Below, piece by piece: positions 24,501 to 35,326 of a stretch of DNA of 64,000 nucleotides. Source of the stretch: Porites lobata (taxonomy: Eukaryota; Cnidaria; Anthozoa; Scleractinia; Poritidae). Position 1 is the stretch's first letter; the number at the start of each line of letters is the position of its first letter. Under the pieces are notes generated by a model that saw nothing but the letters and a program-made list of their open reading frames with translations, searched no databases and was not told the DNA's origin. Made by a program: the position numbers and the translations under genes. Where the stretch lies: assembly GCA_942486035.1 (NCBI GenBank), contig CALNXK010000070.1, forward strand, positions 477,501 through 541,500, given 5' to 3'.

Positions 24501-27500
24501 AGATGCAGTCCAACCGGTCCTAAGCCGTTCTTATTTTCTTCTTTTCTTTTCTTTTTGTTGTTTTGTTTTGTTTTGTTTTCTTTTTCTGTAGGATCAGGTT
24601 GGACGCCGGAAAGCCCTGCTAAACCCTGTAAAGACATCCGGGACTTAGGGTTCTCTAAAGGAGATGGCGAGTACTGGATTGATCCTGGAAAGACTGGAAA
24701 CCCATTAAAAGTGTTTTGTGACATGACAACTTACAGAGGTATCGTTTAAACAATTGGCAGATGTAGAAGGCCTAAATGTAATAAAGTCCTAAATGTAATA
24801 ACTTTTTGTCCTAAATGTAATAACAATTTGCCCTAAATGTAATAAACTCTTCAGCTGCCAATTACAGTGATCACTCGAACAAGTGCCGCCTCAAATAAGC
24901 GCCGCATTTGAGGGGTTGATAAGTGCCGCGGCGCTTATTCGCGTAAATACGGCAATAAGCGGTATTACTACGGTATTAAGCACCGCTCTCAAATATGCGC
25001 CGCATTTTTGGCGAAAAAAGTTAATAAGCTTCGCGGCGCTAATTCGCATAAATTCGGTACATTTCCTTATGCACTGTGAAACTTTAAGACTAGAAATAAA
25101 TTGCTTGTAAACGACAAAGTAACAGTATTTTTCTGGGGTTTGCATAACTGTCAATCCCAATTGCAGCCCCTCGAGTGTTTATCTCAGGCTATGCAAAGAC
25201 AGGAAAAAAGTTTTCTATCGCTTTTATAAAAAAAGCTTTCCCGAGAAAAAAGAGAAACTCTTTGTTTAAGTTACTGGTTAAAAGAGAAATTCTTACCAGT
25301 CGCGAAGTCTTGTACACGAAGCTTAATGTAATAAGTTCTTGTTTTGCAATAAAGATGCTTTCCAAAAAAGGGTTTTTCTCGCTTAAAATGTCAGCTTAAG
25401 CGAAAAAAAATTGGCACAGCATGTTTGTAAAGATTTTCCAAGTTTCATCCGACGAGGGAATGAGTAAATAAAGTAAATTTGTCGAGTTTTCAACTCAAAA
25501 CATTTTAAAATTCGTGCTTGTGTGATTAGCGCGCGAAGAGCAAAAAATCTTGACTCCACACATGTTTACATACTCTCATGCAAACACATCTCTCGCCCAA
25601 TCAGAGCGCGCGTACTATCTCAGTTATTTATAAACGTTGTTATCAGCTGTGCAGTAGTCTTTAGGGCCTGTTTACATAGAGGTGGGGGACCCCAGATAGG
25701 TGAGGTAACATGTGGCGGGTCACCCCACTCACCTATCATGTAAACGTCATCAAGTTAAAATGAGAGATTATGTGGACAGGCGGGTTACACACCAAAGCGG
25801 GTTACCTCACCTACCTGGGATCCCCCACCTCCATGTAAAAAGGCCCTTAGACTTCTCGTTTTTTGTTCTTAATATTTTAGCTGATTAGATCTCTTTTGTA
25901 GAGATCCAACGTTGACAAGCAACAGGATCTTCGTCCACGGTTTTTTGCAGTAAATTTCTTTAACAAAAATGAAGTATGAAAAACCTTTTAAGGCTTACAA
26001 GTTTTTTTTTTTTATTTTGTCCCTTTACAAGCACTTTATTTGTAAACGTCAAGTTACACAGTGCATAAGGAAATGTACAGAAGCTTATTAAATTTTTTCT
26101 CCAAAAATGCGGTGCTTAAAACCATAGTAATACTTCTTAGTACCGTATGTACGCGAATAAGCACCGCGGCGCTCATTAAATCCCCCCCCGCCACAAATGC
26201 GGCGCTTATTTGAGTAATTACTGTAATTTGCAACCTAAGAGTTTATTACATTTAGGACAAAATGTTGTTACATTTAGGACTTCATTACATTTAGGACAAA
26301 ATGTTATTACATTTAGGACTTAATTACATGTAGGGTCGTTTATTACATCTAGGCCTTCTACAACAGATCTGCTGCCAAAGTAAACCTAAAATTTAATTAA
26401 AATTAAAGTATAAGGATAAAACTCGTTCTGGCCTTTGTTTGGGCCTAGTAAACAGTCACTTTTGAGATTTCTAACTTGAGTAGTTGCTATTCCAACTAAC
26501 ATTTCCATGCTGTCACAAATAAATTAAAAACAAAATCAATCAAACAAACGTACGGACATGATGCAATTTGGCTCTAACAATAATTGTCGATTAGGTTTCA
26601 CGTTCAGAGTGATGCAGAAAACTAATCTAGTTAGTGAATCAAGCAAATTTGCAATCCTTTTACAGTTTTGCTTTTATCTCCGACACAAACTTAGTCTTCT
26701 TCGCAGCCGCTTAATTGGGCCGGGGTCCGTGGGGTCAGCCGGGCAGTATTGGGTGACTCCGGCCCAAGTGGCTACGAAGAAAAAAAACACAAACCGGATC
26801 TTCAACAAACCAAGGACACCGGTTTTCAAAGACCTGTTACACATATTTCATCGGAACAGCACACATCAACCGTCGTTTACAGTACATTAATATGCGGCCA
26901 ATGTACACCGTTTTTGAGTGGGCACCAACTCGGGCCTACAATATTTTTGCTTACATTTTCTTTACTTCCTAGGCAAAGTTCTCCAATACTTCAATATTAC
27001 AGTTTGTAAAGGGATGTAAATACGTTATTTTACTCGAGAACTTACGAAATTCCTTGGAATTTTTTTTAAAATTTGATATAAACCTATAAGCTTAGACTTT
27101 CAAAAAGTCCTTCGTCGGATTTCATATGGCGCGGGACGAAGTTTCGGTGTTGCCGGCTTGTTGGCTGACATGACAAATGAACCTTGTGTGATTTCAGGTG
27201 GTTGGCTTCTCATCTCAAGACTTGTGTTGAACAGCTCAACTCACCCGTCTCGTCTGCCAGTGAAGACCTCATACCGTGAAATAAGCAGCAAACAAGTTTT
27301 TCTCACAACAACCGCCATGAAAGAGCTAAGAAAGGTCATGCCTTTCACTCAGATAAGATTCCTTTGCAAGAAAAAGAGACCTGGACGAACATTCCACATA
27401 ACCACGGCCGCTAATTCCAAAGGCGAAGCTGTGGTCCAGTACTTCAGCGGTGCTACAGATGCTTTCCCTGCTTCGTGTGACTCTTTTGTAAGAATGAACA

Positions 27501-27730
27501 ATGACAACTCGAAATTGGCAAGACGTTGCCATAAGTGGGGATATGAAAAAGGCTATTATCAAGTTGGTAAATGGGGTCATGACGGACTGGATAGAGAAAG
27601 TCGATTGTATAATCTCGTTGCTTTTGAAGAATCCTCTTATCATTGGATGAACTTAGGAGGCAGTTGTGAATGCGATGATTTTAGTCGTAGCGTGTCGTCT
27701 GGTGATTTTTGGAAAGTTTTTGTTCGTTAG
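18497..27730 (+). CDS. Gene A: secreted PAN-EGF-fibrinogen-related protein
   Basis: Predicted multi-exon gene. Exons: 18497-18575, 21188-21441, 22033-22147, optionally 23802-23924, then 24592-24738 and 27198-27730 (stop TAG). All junctions are GT/AG and phases match. Without the optional exon the frame is 375 aa, with it 416 aa. Domain order is signal peptide, PAN/apple, EGF, (second EGF), then a fibrinogen-related C-terminus. Such proteins are secreted or matrix proteins that bind carbohydrate or protein; the exact ligand is unknown. The C-terminal domain resembles a cnidarian group often annotated as skeletal-organic-matrix or fibrinogen-like, which is recalled family knowledge and not tested here. 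The PAN and EGF-1 exons are shared with gene B but the rest is not, so this looks like a chimaera made by duplication. Expression is untested. Confidence 0.7.
21188..21441 (+). CDS. Gene A exon 2: PAN/apple domain
   Basis: 254 nt, phase 1 in and phase 0 out. The domain begins NCRVLAFPSYFLIADKC and contains the paired LCELLC and NC/RC cysteines typical of PAN/apple folds, ending KGCLYHGAI. Seven Cys in total. The acceptor is a clean pyrimidine tract (tttttaaattcag) and the donor is gtaagt. Confidence 0.8.
21567..21892. mobile_element. Intronic MITE, AGGGAGCTTAAG ends
   Basis: 326 bp in intron 2 of gene A. Ends agggagcttaagcaactac and, in reverse complement, the finish gtttaagctccct. ATT flanks both sides. 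A decayed copy sits at the same intron position of gene B (about 59494-59764) but lacks the first 30 or so bases, so insertion predates the duplication. Related to the element at 13741-14738. Confidence 0.8.
22033..22147 (+). CDS. Gene A exon 3: EGF domain
   Basis: 115 nt, phase 0 in and phase 1 out. Encodes CDNPRCHNNGTC, then CLCPSGFTGEHC: a complete six-Cys EGF module of the non-calcium-binding type. Identical in layout to gene B exon 3. Confidence 0.85.
22678..23655 (+). repeat. (ACTACAACA)n minisatellite, about 1 kb
   Basis: Nine-base units of the type actacaaca / actacagca / actacaata, broken by actacacaactacaggaact variants that recur at higher order. It lies between EGF exons of gene A and directly follows the end of duplication homology. 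One frame would read Thr-rich, but shifted units and taa codons break it after about 35 codons, so I treat it as intronic. Confidence 0.9.
23802..23924 (+). CDS. Gene A optional exon: EGF-like module
   Basis: Encodes DECRNKIHTCDLNAVC, then CTCKPGYSGDGKKC: a six-Cys cbEGF-type module, 123 nt and phase 1-1 like the repeat EGF exons of gene B. The acceptor (tggtaatgatag) has a poor pyrimidine tract and the usual leading Asp-Ile is lost, so inclusion is uncertain. The donor is gtatgc. Confidence 0.5.
23975..24099 (+). pseudogene. Dead EGF exon in gene A
   Basis: A near-copy of the preceding EGF exon with a good acceptor (gtccccgtcattag). It carries two extra bases around 24026-24034, giving 125 nt rather than 123, and a Gly-to-TGA change in the segment homologous to GYSGDG. 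It cannot contribute to the reading frame. Skipping it is phase-neutral. Confidence 0.8.
24592..24738 (+). CDS. Gene A exon: fibrinogen-related domain, first part
   Basis: 147 nt, phase 1-1. Encodes PCKDIRDLGFSKGDGEYWID then KVFCDMTT, the entry segment shared by fibrinogen-related and fibrillar-collagen C-terminal domains. Strong acceptor (ttttctttttctgtag) and donor gtatcg. Joins in frame to 27198. Confidence 0.75.
25170..25625 (+). repeat. Dispersed repeat, nested
   Basis: Matched in reverse complement by about 49918-50380 (shared words: aggctatgcaaa / tttgcatagcct, gtttacatactctcatgcaa, gagcgcgcgtac). In the other copy it forms one arm of a fold-back. No coding function seen. Confidence 0.7.
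25664..25846. mobile_element. PIF/Harbinger-like MITE, TSD TTA
   Basis: Ends gggcctgtttacatagaggt and, in reverse complement, the finish ccatgtaaaaaggccc. TTA flanks both sides (25661-25663 and 25847-25849), the 3-bp target duplication known for PIF/Harbinger. 183 bp, no coding capacity, nested in the larger intronic element. Confidence 0.8.
26694..26785. mobile_element. Short palindromic MITE
   Basis: tcttcttcgcagccgcttaa then ttgggccgg is answered by ccggcccaagtggctacgaa then gaa. About 92 bp within the last intron of gene A. Confidence 0.65.
27198..27730 (+). CDS. Gene A terminal exon: fibrinogen-related domain, main part
   Basis: 533 nt ending in TAG. Begins GGWLLISRLVLNSSTHPSRL after the acceptor gtgatttcag. 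Later segments include TTAANSKGEAVVQYFSGATD and NNDNSKLARRCHKWGY, ending GDFWKVFVR. It lacks the canonical GNLNGEFWLGL core of vertebrate-type fibrinogen domains seen in gene B, so it is a divergent class of the fold. A possible aataaa-like poly(A) signal (cgataataaaag) lies about 25 bp past the stop. Confidence 0.8.
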
Positions 27731-28530
27731 CGAGACTGTTGTTCCAGCGACGCGATAATAAAAGTCCTGTTCCTCGTTAGACTCTGACTAAATGTACTTA
27801 ACACTCATCTCAATAATTTAATTCTATTCAAACTTGAAAAACGTCAATTGTAATCATATTCTTGCGGCAACTACTAAAGTTTCCTTTCTATGATCGGTTT
27901 ATAAATGATCGTCTTGCAAAATTGATTATACCTACTAAAATCTGAATATTTACAACAAAAAAAAATTTGAACGTTCAAGTTATTATTACTTAGGCTAGTA
28001 GAGGATTCGCGACGCTCAGGAATGTCCCAAAGGTGTTCTTTTTGGGACAACATTGGGAACGCACAGTCCGTGAGTTTCGGTTTGAGTCGGCTATTTGACG
28101 AAGTGAAAGCGGAATCACTAATAAATCAAGAATAAACTACCCATTCATTGAACGAAGGAGTGACAAAAATTTCAGAGTTGTGGCAGAACTGCCACTCGTG
28201 CTCATTTTCTGGTCATAAACAAAGGTGCTGGACAGTTCTATCTGAGCTTCGATACAAGGTAGCTTGCCACCCCGATACCTTTTTCCTGAATTGGAAGCAA
28301 CGTACAGCAGGAAAAGCCGTTCAGGATGCATTGCAATACATCAAAATGTATGTAGCAGGAGTTTGAACCGAAACTGCCATGGGATATTTTAAAAATGTCA
28401 AGGAACAAGTCATTCGACGTCAAAGCAATGTTTGGAGCAATTTATAGTGCCTCTAAAACTAAAATGTAACTTTTAAAGAATAGCGCGATAGGCAATCGGC
28501 TTTTGTTTTCAGAATAAGCAAACATTGAAC
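27731..28530. other. 3' flank of gene A; no gene seen
   Basis: AT-rich. 28056-28375 is bounded by a weak inverted pair (gtttcggtttgag / ttgaaccgaaac), possibly an old element. No domain in the short open frames. Confidence 0.35.
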
Positions 28531-29282
28531 AGTGGAACCCGGTTAATACGGACACCAAGGGGACATGCCATAGTGTCCATATTATCCGGGTGTCCGTATT
28601 AAGCGGGCTCTCAGAGAAAACGTCAGGAACACATGTTTTATCGATATAAAGACCAAAGCAGACAGTGTTACGAGAAAACTTTGTTTAATTTCTTAACTGT
28701 AACAGTAACAAGTTCATCCTAAAGAAACTTCAGGATCATTTATCATAGTCTGAGGGTAGAATCTTTTAACTATTGTAGTATTGTTATTGAAACAGGCACG
28801 ACAGTGGATTCATTTCAAAAAGTCTGTGACTTTACTTTAAGAGCAATGACTGCAACAAAAAGCCAAGGAAGTGAAACGTGTGTAACAGGAGGCAGAAAAC
28901 TTTATTAAAAGACTAAACGTAGTACAAGAGTTAAACACCGGAGGAAAGACAGACTGTTCAAAATCAAATATGTTACCCTACTTTGTTACTGTTTTTTTAG
29001 TACTGTAATAAAATTTTATTCAGCCGTAAAAATCTGTCATTATTTCAACAGGGCACAATGTCTACAATTATCACATAATTGTGACAATGAAAATAGACAG
29101 TGTGCAGATAACCAGTGTCCGTAAGGCGGGGTTGACAATATATGAGAGTTTGTGACTCGGGACCCAGAAAAGTGTCCGTTGTCCGTATAAAGCGGGTTAA
29201 TTTTAGAGAAAATATATGAACTTTTTGTCGGGACAAACGAAACTGTCCGTAAAAGCGGGTGTCCTTAGAGCGGGGTTCCACC
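28531..29282. mobile_element. Tigger/pogo-like MITE, 752 bp
   Basis: The left end cagtggaacccggttaatac and the right end, in reverse complement (cggtggaaccccgctctaag), match the TIR style of mariner/Tigger elements, with the phrase tgtccgtattaagcgggc repeated inside. A right-hand TA is present; the left one has decayed. No transposase frame. Confidence 0.75.
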
Positions 29283-31089
29283 GTACCTAGACTGCAATAC
29301 AGTCGGTTTTTTTCTCAAAATCAGTAAAGAAATCGGTGAAGCGTGGGGTAAGAGTCTCTCCCCAGTCTCGCTCTCTGTTTTCAGCCTCGTTCAAGACTTT
29401 TTGTTAGACTGCTCCCGCGTACTTGAATACGCAAAAATACGGACTGTTTTGCAGTCTAGCCGATACCAGAAATTTCAGTAAAAAATATCAGCAAAATTTT
29501 TTACTAGAAGCGATTTTCTTTGAACAGTAGGGTCCTTTTAAACGCTAATTCTCAAGAAATATTCACCATCAATGAAATCGGAATATTTCGTACTATTGCC
29601 GAATGATATCTGTTGTTCTTTTCAAAGTTTCGCAGCCATCGCGTTAAAATCGAAAAAGTTATGACGGAAAATTTGTCACAGCTAAATGCTCTTGTGTTAA
29701 TTACGGAGCCACCTTAAAAACGAAAAAGTCATGACAGAAAATTTGTCACATCTGAATGCTTCAGTATTTATGACGGAGCCACCTTAATGTAACTCCATTT
29801 TTTCAGTTAGTGCTCCAAACTCGACTTTTTTCAAAGTTGCCTTGGAATTACTAACAAAGTAGCCGGACAAAAAAATCTTTGCCAGAACACTATGTGCAAT
29901 ATTAGAGTTCAAGCTGTTAATGTAAACATCACAACAGATGGAAGTGTAATGTGTTCATTGCATTTCAACTTATGAAAATTGTTAGTAATTGCCATGGTAA
30001 CCAAAACGATCATTGCTTAGAATACTTTTTCAGGTCAAGGCTTTCCCATTACTTGACCAGTTGTTTACAATGCTGTTTATATCTTTCCCCGCTTCCTATC
30101 ATTTCCCATAATTCTCTCCATGTCATAAAACACTATAATTACATTTGAAATCAGTGCGCGAGGTAGAAGTTGTTTTACGTGGTCTGTTAATTTTCTAGAT
30201 TTCTTTTTGGCCGCCTGCAGCAAAATTTTTCGGAAGGCCGAGTCATTATGTCTTATTAGGGAACAAAAAGCTCAGTAACCAGTTTTAGTGCATAAAATTA
30301 TTATTTAACCAGGAGCAACCTACTATTTTCCTACTTCATCGTATGTAAGCAGAGATCACTCATCCCGTTTGCAGGGGTAGATCGAGGCAGCTTAAGAGTG
30401 CCTACAGATATATTTGTCTCCCTTTCCCGTGTTGTTGCTTAAAGTTCACCGTATGTTTACCAGTGGGTGAAAGTCAGTAACCAGTCCTCAATTACTCGTA
30501 TGCAGACAGAGATCCCGACAGTGTGGCGGGTCCTGAGGGATCTTAGAGGAGGTGAAGATTACCCACTTTGAATCTGTTTACGTACAGTGGATAAAACTTC
30601 ACGAAACCAGTTGAAATACTAGAAATGTTAAAATAATAAATAGTTTTGTAGCTTTTTAAAAGTTATTTTCTTTTTTTCTATATCAGAATGTCAGTATTAC
30701 TATACTCTTAATAATGTTGACAGAAAGATTACGTATGACCATATCATTACTACCATTATGGTGACTATAGAATCGGACCTGTTTGGTTTCGTTTCGAAGG
30801 GGCCGCCGGCAAAATAACGCCAACGTCATGTCCACCTACACACAGATGTGGCACTCATGCACCCTCTTGGTTGAATGGTGAACACCCCACAGTAGCAGAC
30901 GGTCAAGTCACCAGAAAGGTGTGTTTTCACTAGCTGGACATCAGACTGCTGTCATTGGTCAACAGACATCGATGTGAGAACTTGTGGTTCATATTATGTG
31001 TACTGAGGAAGTATTTCAGATTTCAAAAAGCGGTTGGCTCCCTTATTGTGAGCCTGAGAAAAATAAGGTGCAGGTAAAGTAATACATAT
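29283..31089. other. No gene; includes one 70-bp tandem duplication
   Basis: 29648-29788 is two copies of a 70-bp unit (cgaaaaagttatgacggaaa ... acggagccaccttaa, then cgaaaaagtcatgacagaaa ... acggagccaccttaa). The rest is unassigned; short words such as gtatgtaagcagagatc recur, but no element boundary is clear. Confidence 0.45.
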
Positions 31090-31155
31090 TCTAATATATA
31101 GATTTAGCCAGGGCTAAAAGCGTAGCTCCAGTTAAAAGATTTATAATTTAAAACA
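31090..31155 (+). repeat. Dispersed repeat, copy 1
   Basis: gatttagccagggctaaaag followed by cgtagctcc. The same sequence with few changes occurs at about 35606-35660. Probably the end of an interspersed element. The related phrase accaaattttctcggatggg at 35449 and 36379 may be its other end. Confidence 0.5.
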
Positions 31156-31745
31156 AACCATAAAGTTATTAATTATCAACAAATCAGACTGGATAGATCT
31201 ATATGACTTTAAAGGGTGGGGCTGGGTGATTTTAGGGAACTAATTTTCAAACAGTCCAAGAGTGAAACAAATCTTGCATCGAGTTAATAGTCTTATATAC
31301 ACCCAAAAATAGCAATAACTGATTTCTGAATTTTGCCTAGCGCCAAAATTGCAATGCGAGTTGTGTCGACTGTCGGGAATGAACAGTACCCGTTAATAGA
31401 GTTCAAAATAAAACAAGTCGTTATATATTTAAAAAAATCGAACACACCTAGTAGGAAGCCGTTCTTGGAATCATTTTCGTTTGCATTCTACTTCTAAAAC
31501 ACCATAATCTTTTAAACTATTTCAGAAGCGCGGCATTTTGAGTACTCCTGCATGCGATTCATGTACGACTGAAAACAAACGGCAAAGCAATAAGAAAGAG
31601 ATTTTGACAAACAATCAAGACAAAAAGGTATTATTCAATGAAACATTTAAAAGGACTGACAACAATCGTTAGTCATGAAGACATGTATAATTTAACGGTG
31701 ACGTGTCCCTGAAAATCCTACGTCATTAATAAAACCTTGCAGATT

Positions 31746-32133
31746 TTTGCTAGAATCGCATAATTGAATAAAAATAACAAAAAAAGAAAACAGCATTAAT
31801 ATTTTTTGTTTTATTCTGAGCGCACGCTCCAGAAAGCCATTTCAAAGTCAACTGTCAGAACTGTCATTGCGTTAGCGAATAGGAAGCAAGGTCAGTCGTA
31901 TACGTTTGAACCTTGACAACTTTATTTGTACCTTGTGCTTGTTTTTACATTTGTTTTCAAACTTTTTAAACAAGCTTCAAACTAATCTCAAGGATAAATA
32001 GTGGTATTTCACTGAATTTACTAGCATAAATTATGTGCGATATCAATTATTTATTCGATATCTGCGTTGCGACATCGGTTTTCGCGTGCAATTTAACGCG
32101 GAATTCCCTCGTCAGGTTATGAATTTTCCTATG
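31746..32133 (+). repeat. Dispersed repeat, copy 2, with one fold-back arm
   Basis: 31746-32035 matches 6937-7225. It is followed at 32082-32133 by one arm of the 6790-6936 fold-back family (gcaatttaacgcggaattcc). The order of parts is changed relative to copy 1, so one copy is rearranged. Confidence 0.65.
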
Positions 32134-33169
32134 AAGTTTGAAGCCGGCTTCGCCGTGTTTTCGAGGCAAGAATAAGAATATCTTTCAAAGCTTTCTTTTT
32201 ACAACCAATAGGACAACTCAATATTCTTTAGACCATTTTCTTTCTAGTCGTGGTCAGAAAATGTCTAAAGACTTTTCATGACTTTTTAAGTTGTGTACCA
32301 GGTCAGATCATTATCTCAAAATCTTAAAAACGTGCGCAAAGTGACGAATTAAACAACGCTCGACTTCATGATTACTTTTTTCGCAAGCTGAGCATTTCTT
32401 AAGCAAAAATTTAAACTGAATAAACACGCCAGCCGTGAAAAACAAAAGATTTTTGATAGCAGATGTATTTCATTTGTAGATCCAATTTAAAAAGACGGAT
32501 AAAACATAATGAGATCAGACCACACAAAACTCTGTCAGCTTCAGCTATCACTAAACAAGAACGCGCTTACAGCGGCCTTCAGTCTCGTCTGTTTGGAGAT
32601 TAGATCGAGAAATGAGGAGGCTATCAATTCTACAAGAAACATGATTTACTCGTTAAAGGTTTTTTACTTCCTACTTTATCGACGTCTATACTTTTTATTT
32701 GTTTCTGAAAAGATTTAGTACGCGTGTTAGCGACGACCAGAAATACCTCTGCGGTAGAAGGCTATACGCGTGTATAAATACGCGAAAATTCAAGGGCCTC
32801 AATTCCACGGAGAAATTGCATCATTGCCAGAAATAAAAAAGTGATTTACACGGCACATCATTACAATCATCGCCAAAATTAAATTGCATGCTCATCACAA
32901 TACTGTGAAAGTTTACAACACCCGACCATCGCAATTTTGCTAATGAAGATTCTTATTTTTTTCGACCACTCAGTAGTGTTCATTTGTTCGAAAGTAATCA
33001 ACGCTTTCAAGAGATACAATTCGTGGACCAACTCGTTTCGGAAAACGGGCTCCAAATTTAATCTTTCCTAAGCTTTCTTCTTATTAAAACATGCGTGGCT
33101 TCGATCACGCAACAATTTTTAGTCCCAGTTTCCACGGTCTCCACAAGAAGCGCCTGGCGCAATGACCTC
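32134..33169. other. No gene seen
   Basis: AT-rich. The open frame at 32509-32718 has no domain and no splice context. Nothing else recognised. Confidence 0.35.
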
Positions 33170-33400
33170 CCTATACGACCAAAAATTCCGGGGGGTTCTT
33201 TCAGAAAAATTGGGTGGGGGTGTGTGGCACGCTTCCCGAAACCCTTACCCTATTTCAGACCAAAATCTGTGATTTTCCCTACCCTATTTCAAACCTGATC
33301 AAAAATTTGATACCCTATTTCAGACATGAAGCCCGGCGCGTGACCGGAGCGCGCGACAAGTTGTTACTGCACTTACACGGTACCTGGCGTAAACATTAAA
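33170..33400 (+). repeat. Repeat with CCCTATTTCA subunits
   Basis: taccctatttcagac occurs in three spaced copies between 33245 and 33327, flanked by GC-rich sequence (gaagcccggcgcgtgaccgg). This looks like a dispersed non-coding repeat; the element boundaries are unclear. Confidence 0.45.
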
Positions 33401-34033
33401 AGGGAAATGGTCTTATCGCCAAATGATTCTTCTAAAAAACATATCCATATAGCCTACATAAGGGCTACCCCCCTCCCCCGGGGGTGAAAAACGCGTTGCA
33501 AATTATGAGTCTTGCTGCTTAGGCAACCGAGACTAACAAGTTTCCAGACGCTGCATAAATTTTCCACGTGAACTTATGCTTACCTGTCAAATTTTGACCA
33601 ATCTGAGATAAGAATGGGACGTAGAACGTGACCATGCTAAACAGAATCAACTTTTTTTGCAACCTCGTCCCCTGGGTGTTTTTTTTGTAGCAGTAGGGAG
33701 CAAGAGACAACTTATTAAATAGAAACTGCCTTCCCTACTTGTAAAAAGGCTGAGTTTTCGCGCCTGAAATTCGGCCTTTGGCTCATAAGCACAACTTATT
33801 TCATGTGCTGTATGCGTTAAAAAATAATCTTGATCCTGCTATCAGTTGAAAACTAAAAACTTGTCAGCGTAAGACTTCAAAAAACACGTAGCCTCAACGG
33901 GTCAAAACTTGAGCCCGCGATAAGGTCATTTGATACTGGCAGCGGATACCTTGTTTAGACAGCTGTCACTTGATTATAAAATGAATGTGCAATAGATCAT
34001 CCCACACTAGCCGCCATTAGCTTACTACCAATG

Positions 34034-35326
34034 GATAGAACCAGAAACCCATAAGGGGTTGAAACGTGTAACTCGCGTTCAATGCTCGTGAATATTCATT
34101 TTGACCATATTTGGAAACCTTAGTGACGGATATCCATTTTCAACAAAATGGCTGCTGCGCAATCACCATGCAGATGTTTTAAGACAAGAGTTCTGCATCT
34201 CAAGGTTAAAAATACACCGTTAAAAGACAAAAAATGGAAAGAGAAAGTTCAAAAGAATGCTTTCAGCTTTCTTTTTGTGGAGAAAGGGAAACTTTTCATC
34301 AAGAAATCGTCCTTCGAGGAATTCAACCTTGTTTTCTTCACGGCGGAGCCCATGGTCTGTTTTGAAATGCAAACAAGTCAGCGAAGCTTTTGCTGAATTT
34401 TCAGGTACATTTTGCACTCTATGGCCAAGACAATTACGTTTTTGAAAGGGAATTTATGTATTTTTAAATGTTTCATAGGCGTTTTATAAATTTTTCTCTT
34501 CGGCGCTAAAGAAAAGTTACAAAATGTGCCCTGATTTGAGATGGATTTTGTGTTGAATTTTGCCATGTGCTTAGCCGATTTCACTTGCGTGAACGGATCC
34601 ACGATCCGGATAGTGTTTTCCGAATTGCCTTAAAGGATTAACTTTTTGGACTTTGAATAAAAATTTTCAAGAAACGGCTTCTCTGTCTATTGTTTTGAGT
34701 TTGTTCATTCATAAAATTAGCTCAAAACACGATCGTGACTACAACATCTAAATTTAATTTAAGCTTTTAAAATGCTTCTCACATTCATTACAAGCATCAC
34801 TTTTTGCGATAATGTCAGGTTCAGGTTTTGGACACTTTTCGATACGCAGCTAATGAATTTTATTCGAAAATATTTTTCACTGTTTATTCTAGACTTTTAA
34901 CATAAGAATTTTAAAAGCCTATTTGCAGTATAAGTTTACTGTGCAAAGGGTCAACGAGGCATCGTTTTTTGAAGTGACAACTTCAAGAAGTTGCGAGGCC
35001 GTGAATGGGTTTCATAATGTTACGTTTGGCCCGGGTGGTAAGGCAATAATATCCTGCTCAGTGTTTCGGTAATATTTCTGGTTTCAACCTTTGAAAGCTT
35101 TCTCGGCTTTCGGGAGTTTTCCCCCGTTTGTCGGCCATTTTTTTAAGCGGGCGAGGGAACCTGAAGGAAAATTACGTCACGTTGTTTACGAAATTTGATT
35201 GGTTAGTTATCTCTTCTTCTCGTTCCAAATATGGTACTTTCGAAAATGAATAATCACGAGCATCGGACAAAGCAAACATATGAGAGTTACACTTTTCAAC
35301 CCCTTATGAGTTTCTGATAGAACCTA
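34034..35326. mobile_element. 1.3-kb element with inverted ends
   Basis: The left end agaaacccataaggggttga, then cgtgtaactc, is mirrored by gagttacacttttcaacccc, then ttatgagtttct at the right end; both arms continue to an inverted catatttgga / tccaaatatg. A + strand open frame at 34148-34396 begins MAAAQSPCRCFKTRVLHLKV near the left end; it is basic and has no domain I know, and could be a leftover of an element gene. Confidence 0.65.

Larger units (their letters stand above)
24762..26362. mobile_element. 1.6-kb intronic element with long inverted ends
   Basis: The left end gtagaaggcctaaatgtaat is mirrored at the right end (attacatctaggccttctac). Each end has four or so copies of cctaaatgtaataa, followed by inverted aagcgccgcattt segments, giving arms of over 300 bp. 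It sits in the last intron of gene A. Another repeat (25170-25625) and a MITE (25664-25846) lie inside it. No transposase seen. Confidence 0.75.

Noticed and set aside
34148..34396. 82-codon + strand frame MAAAQSPC... as a gene
   Set aside because: Sits within a TIR element, basic and featureless; no evidence of expression or homology.
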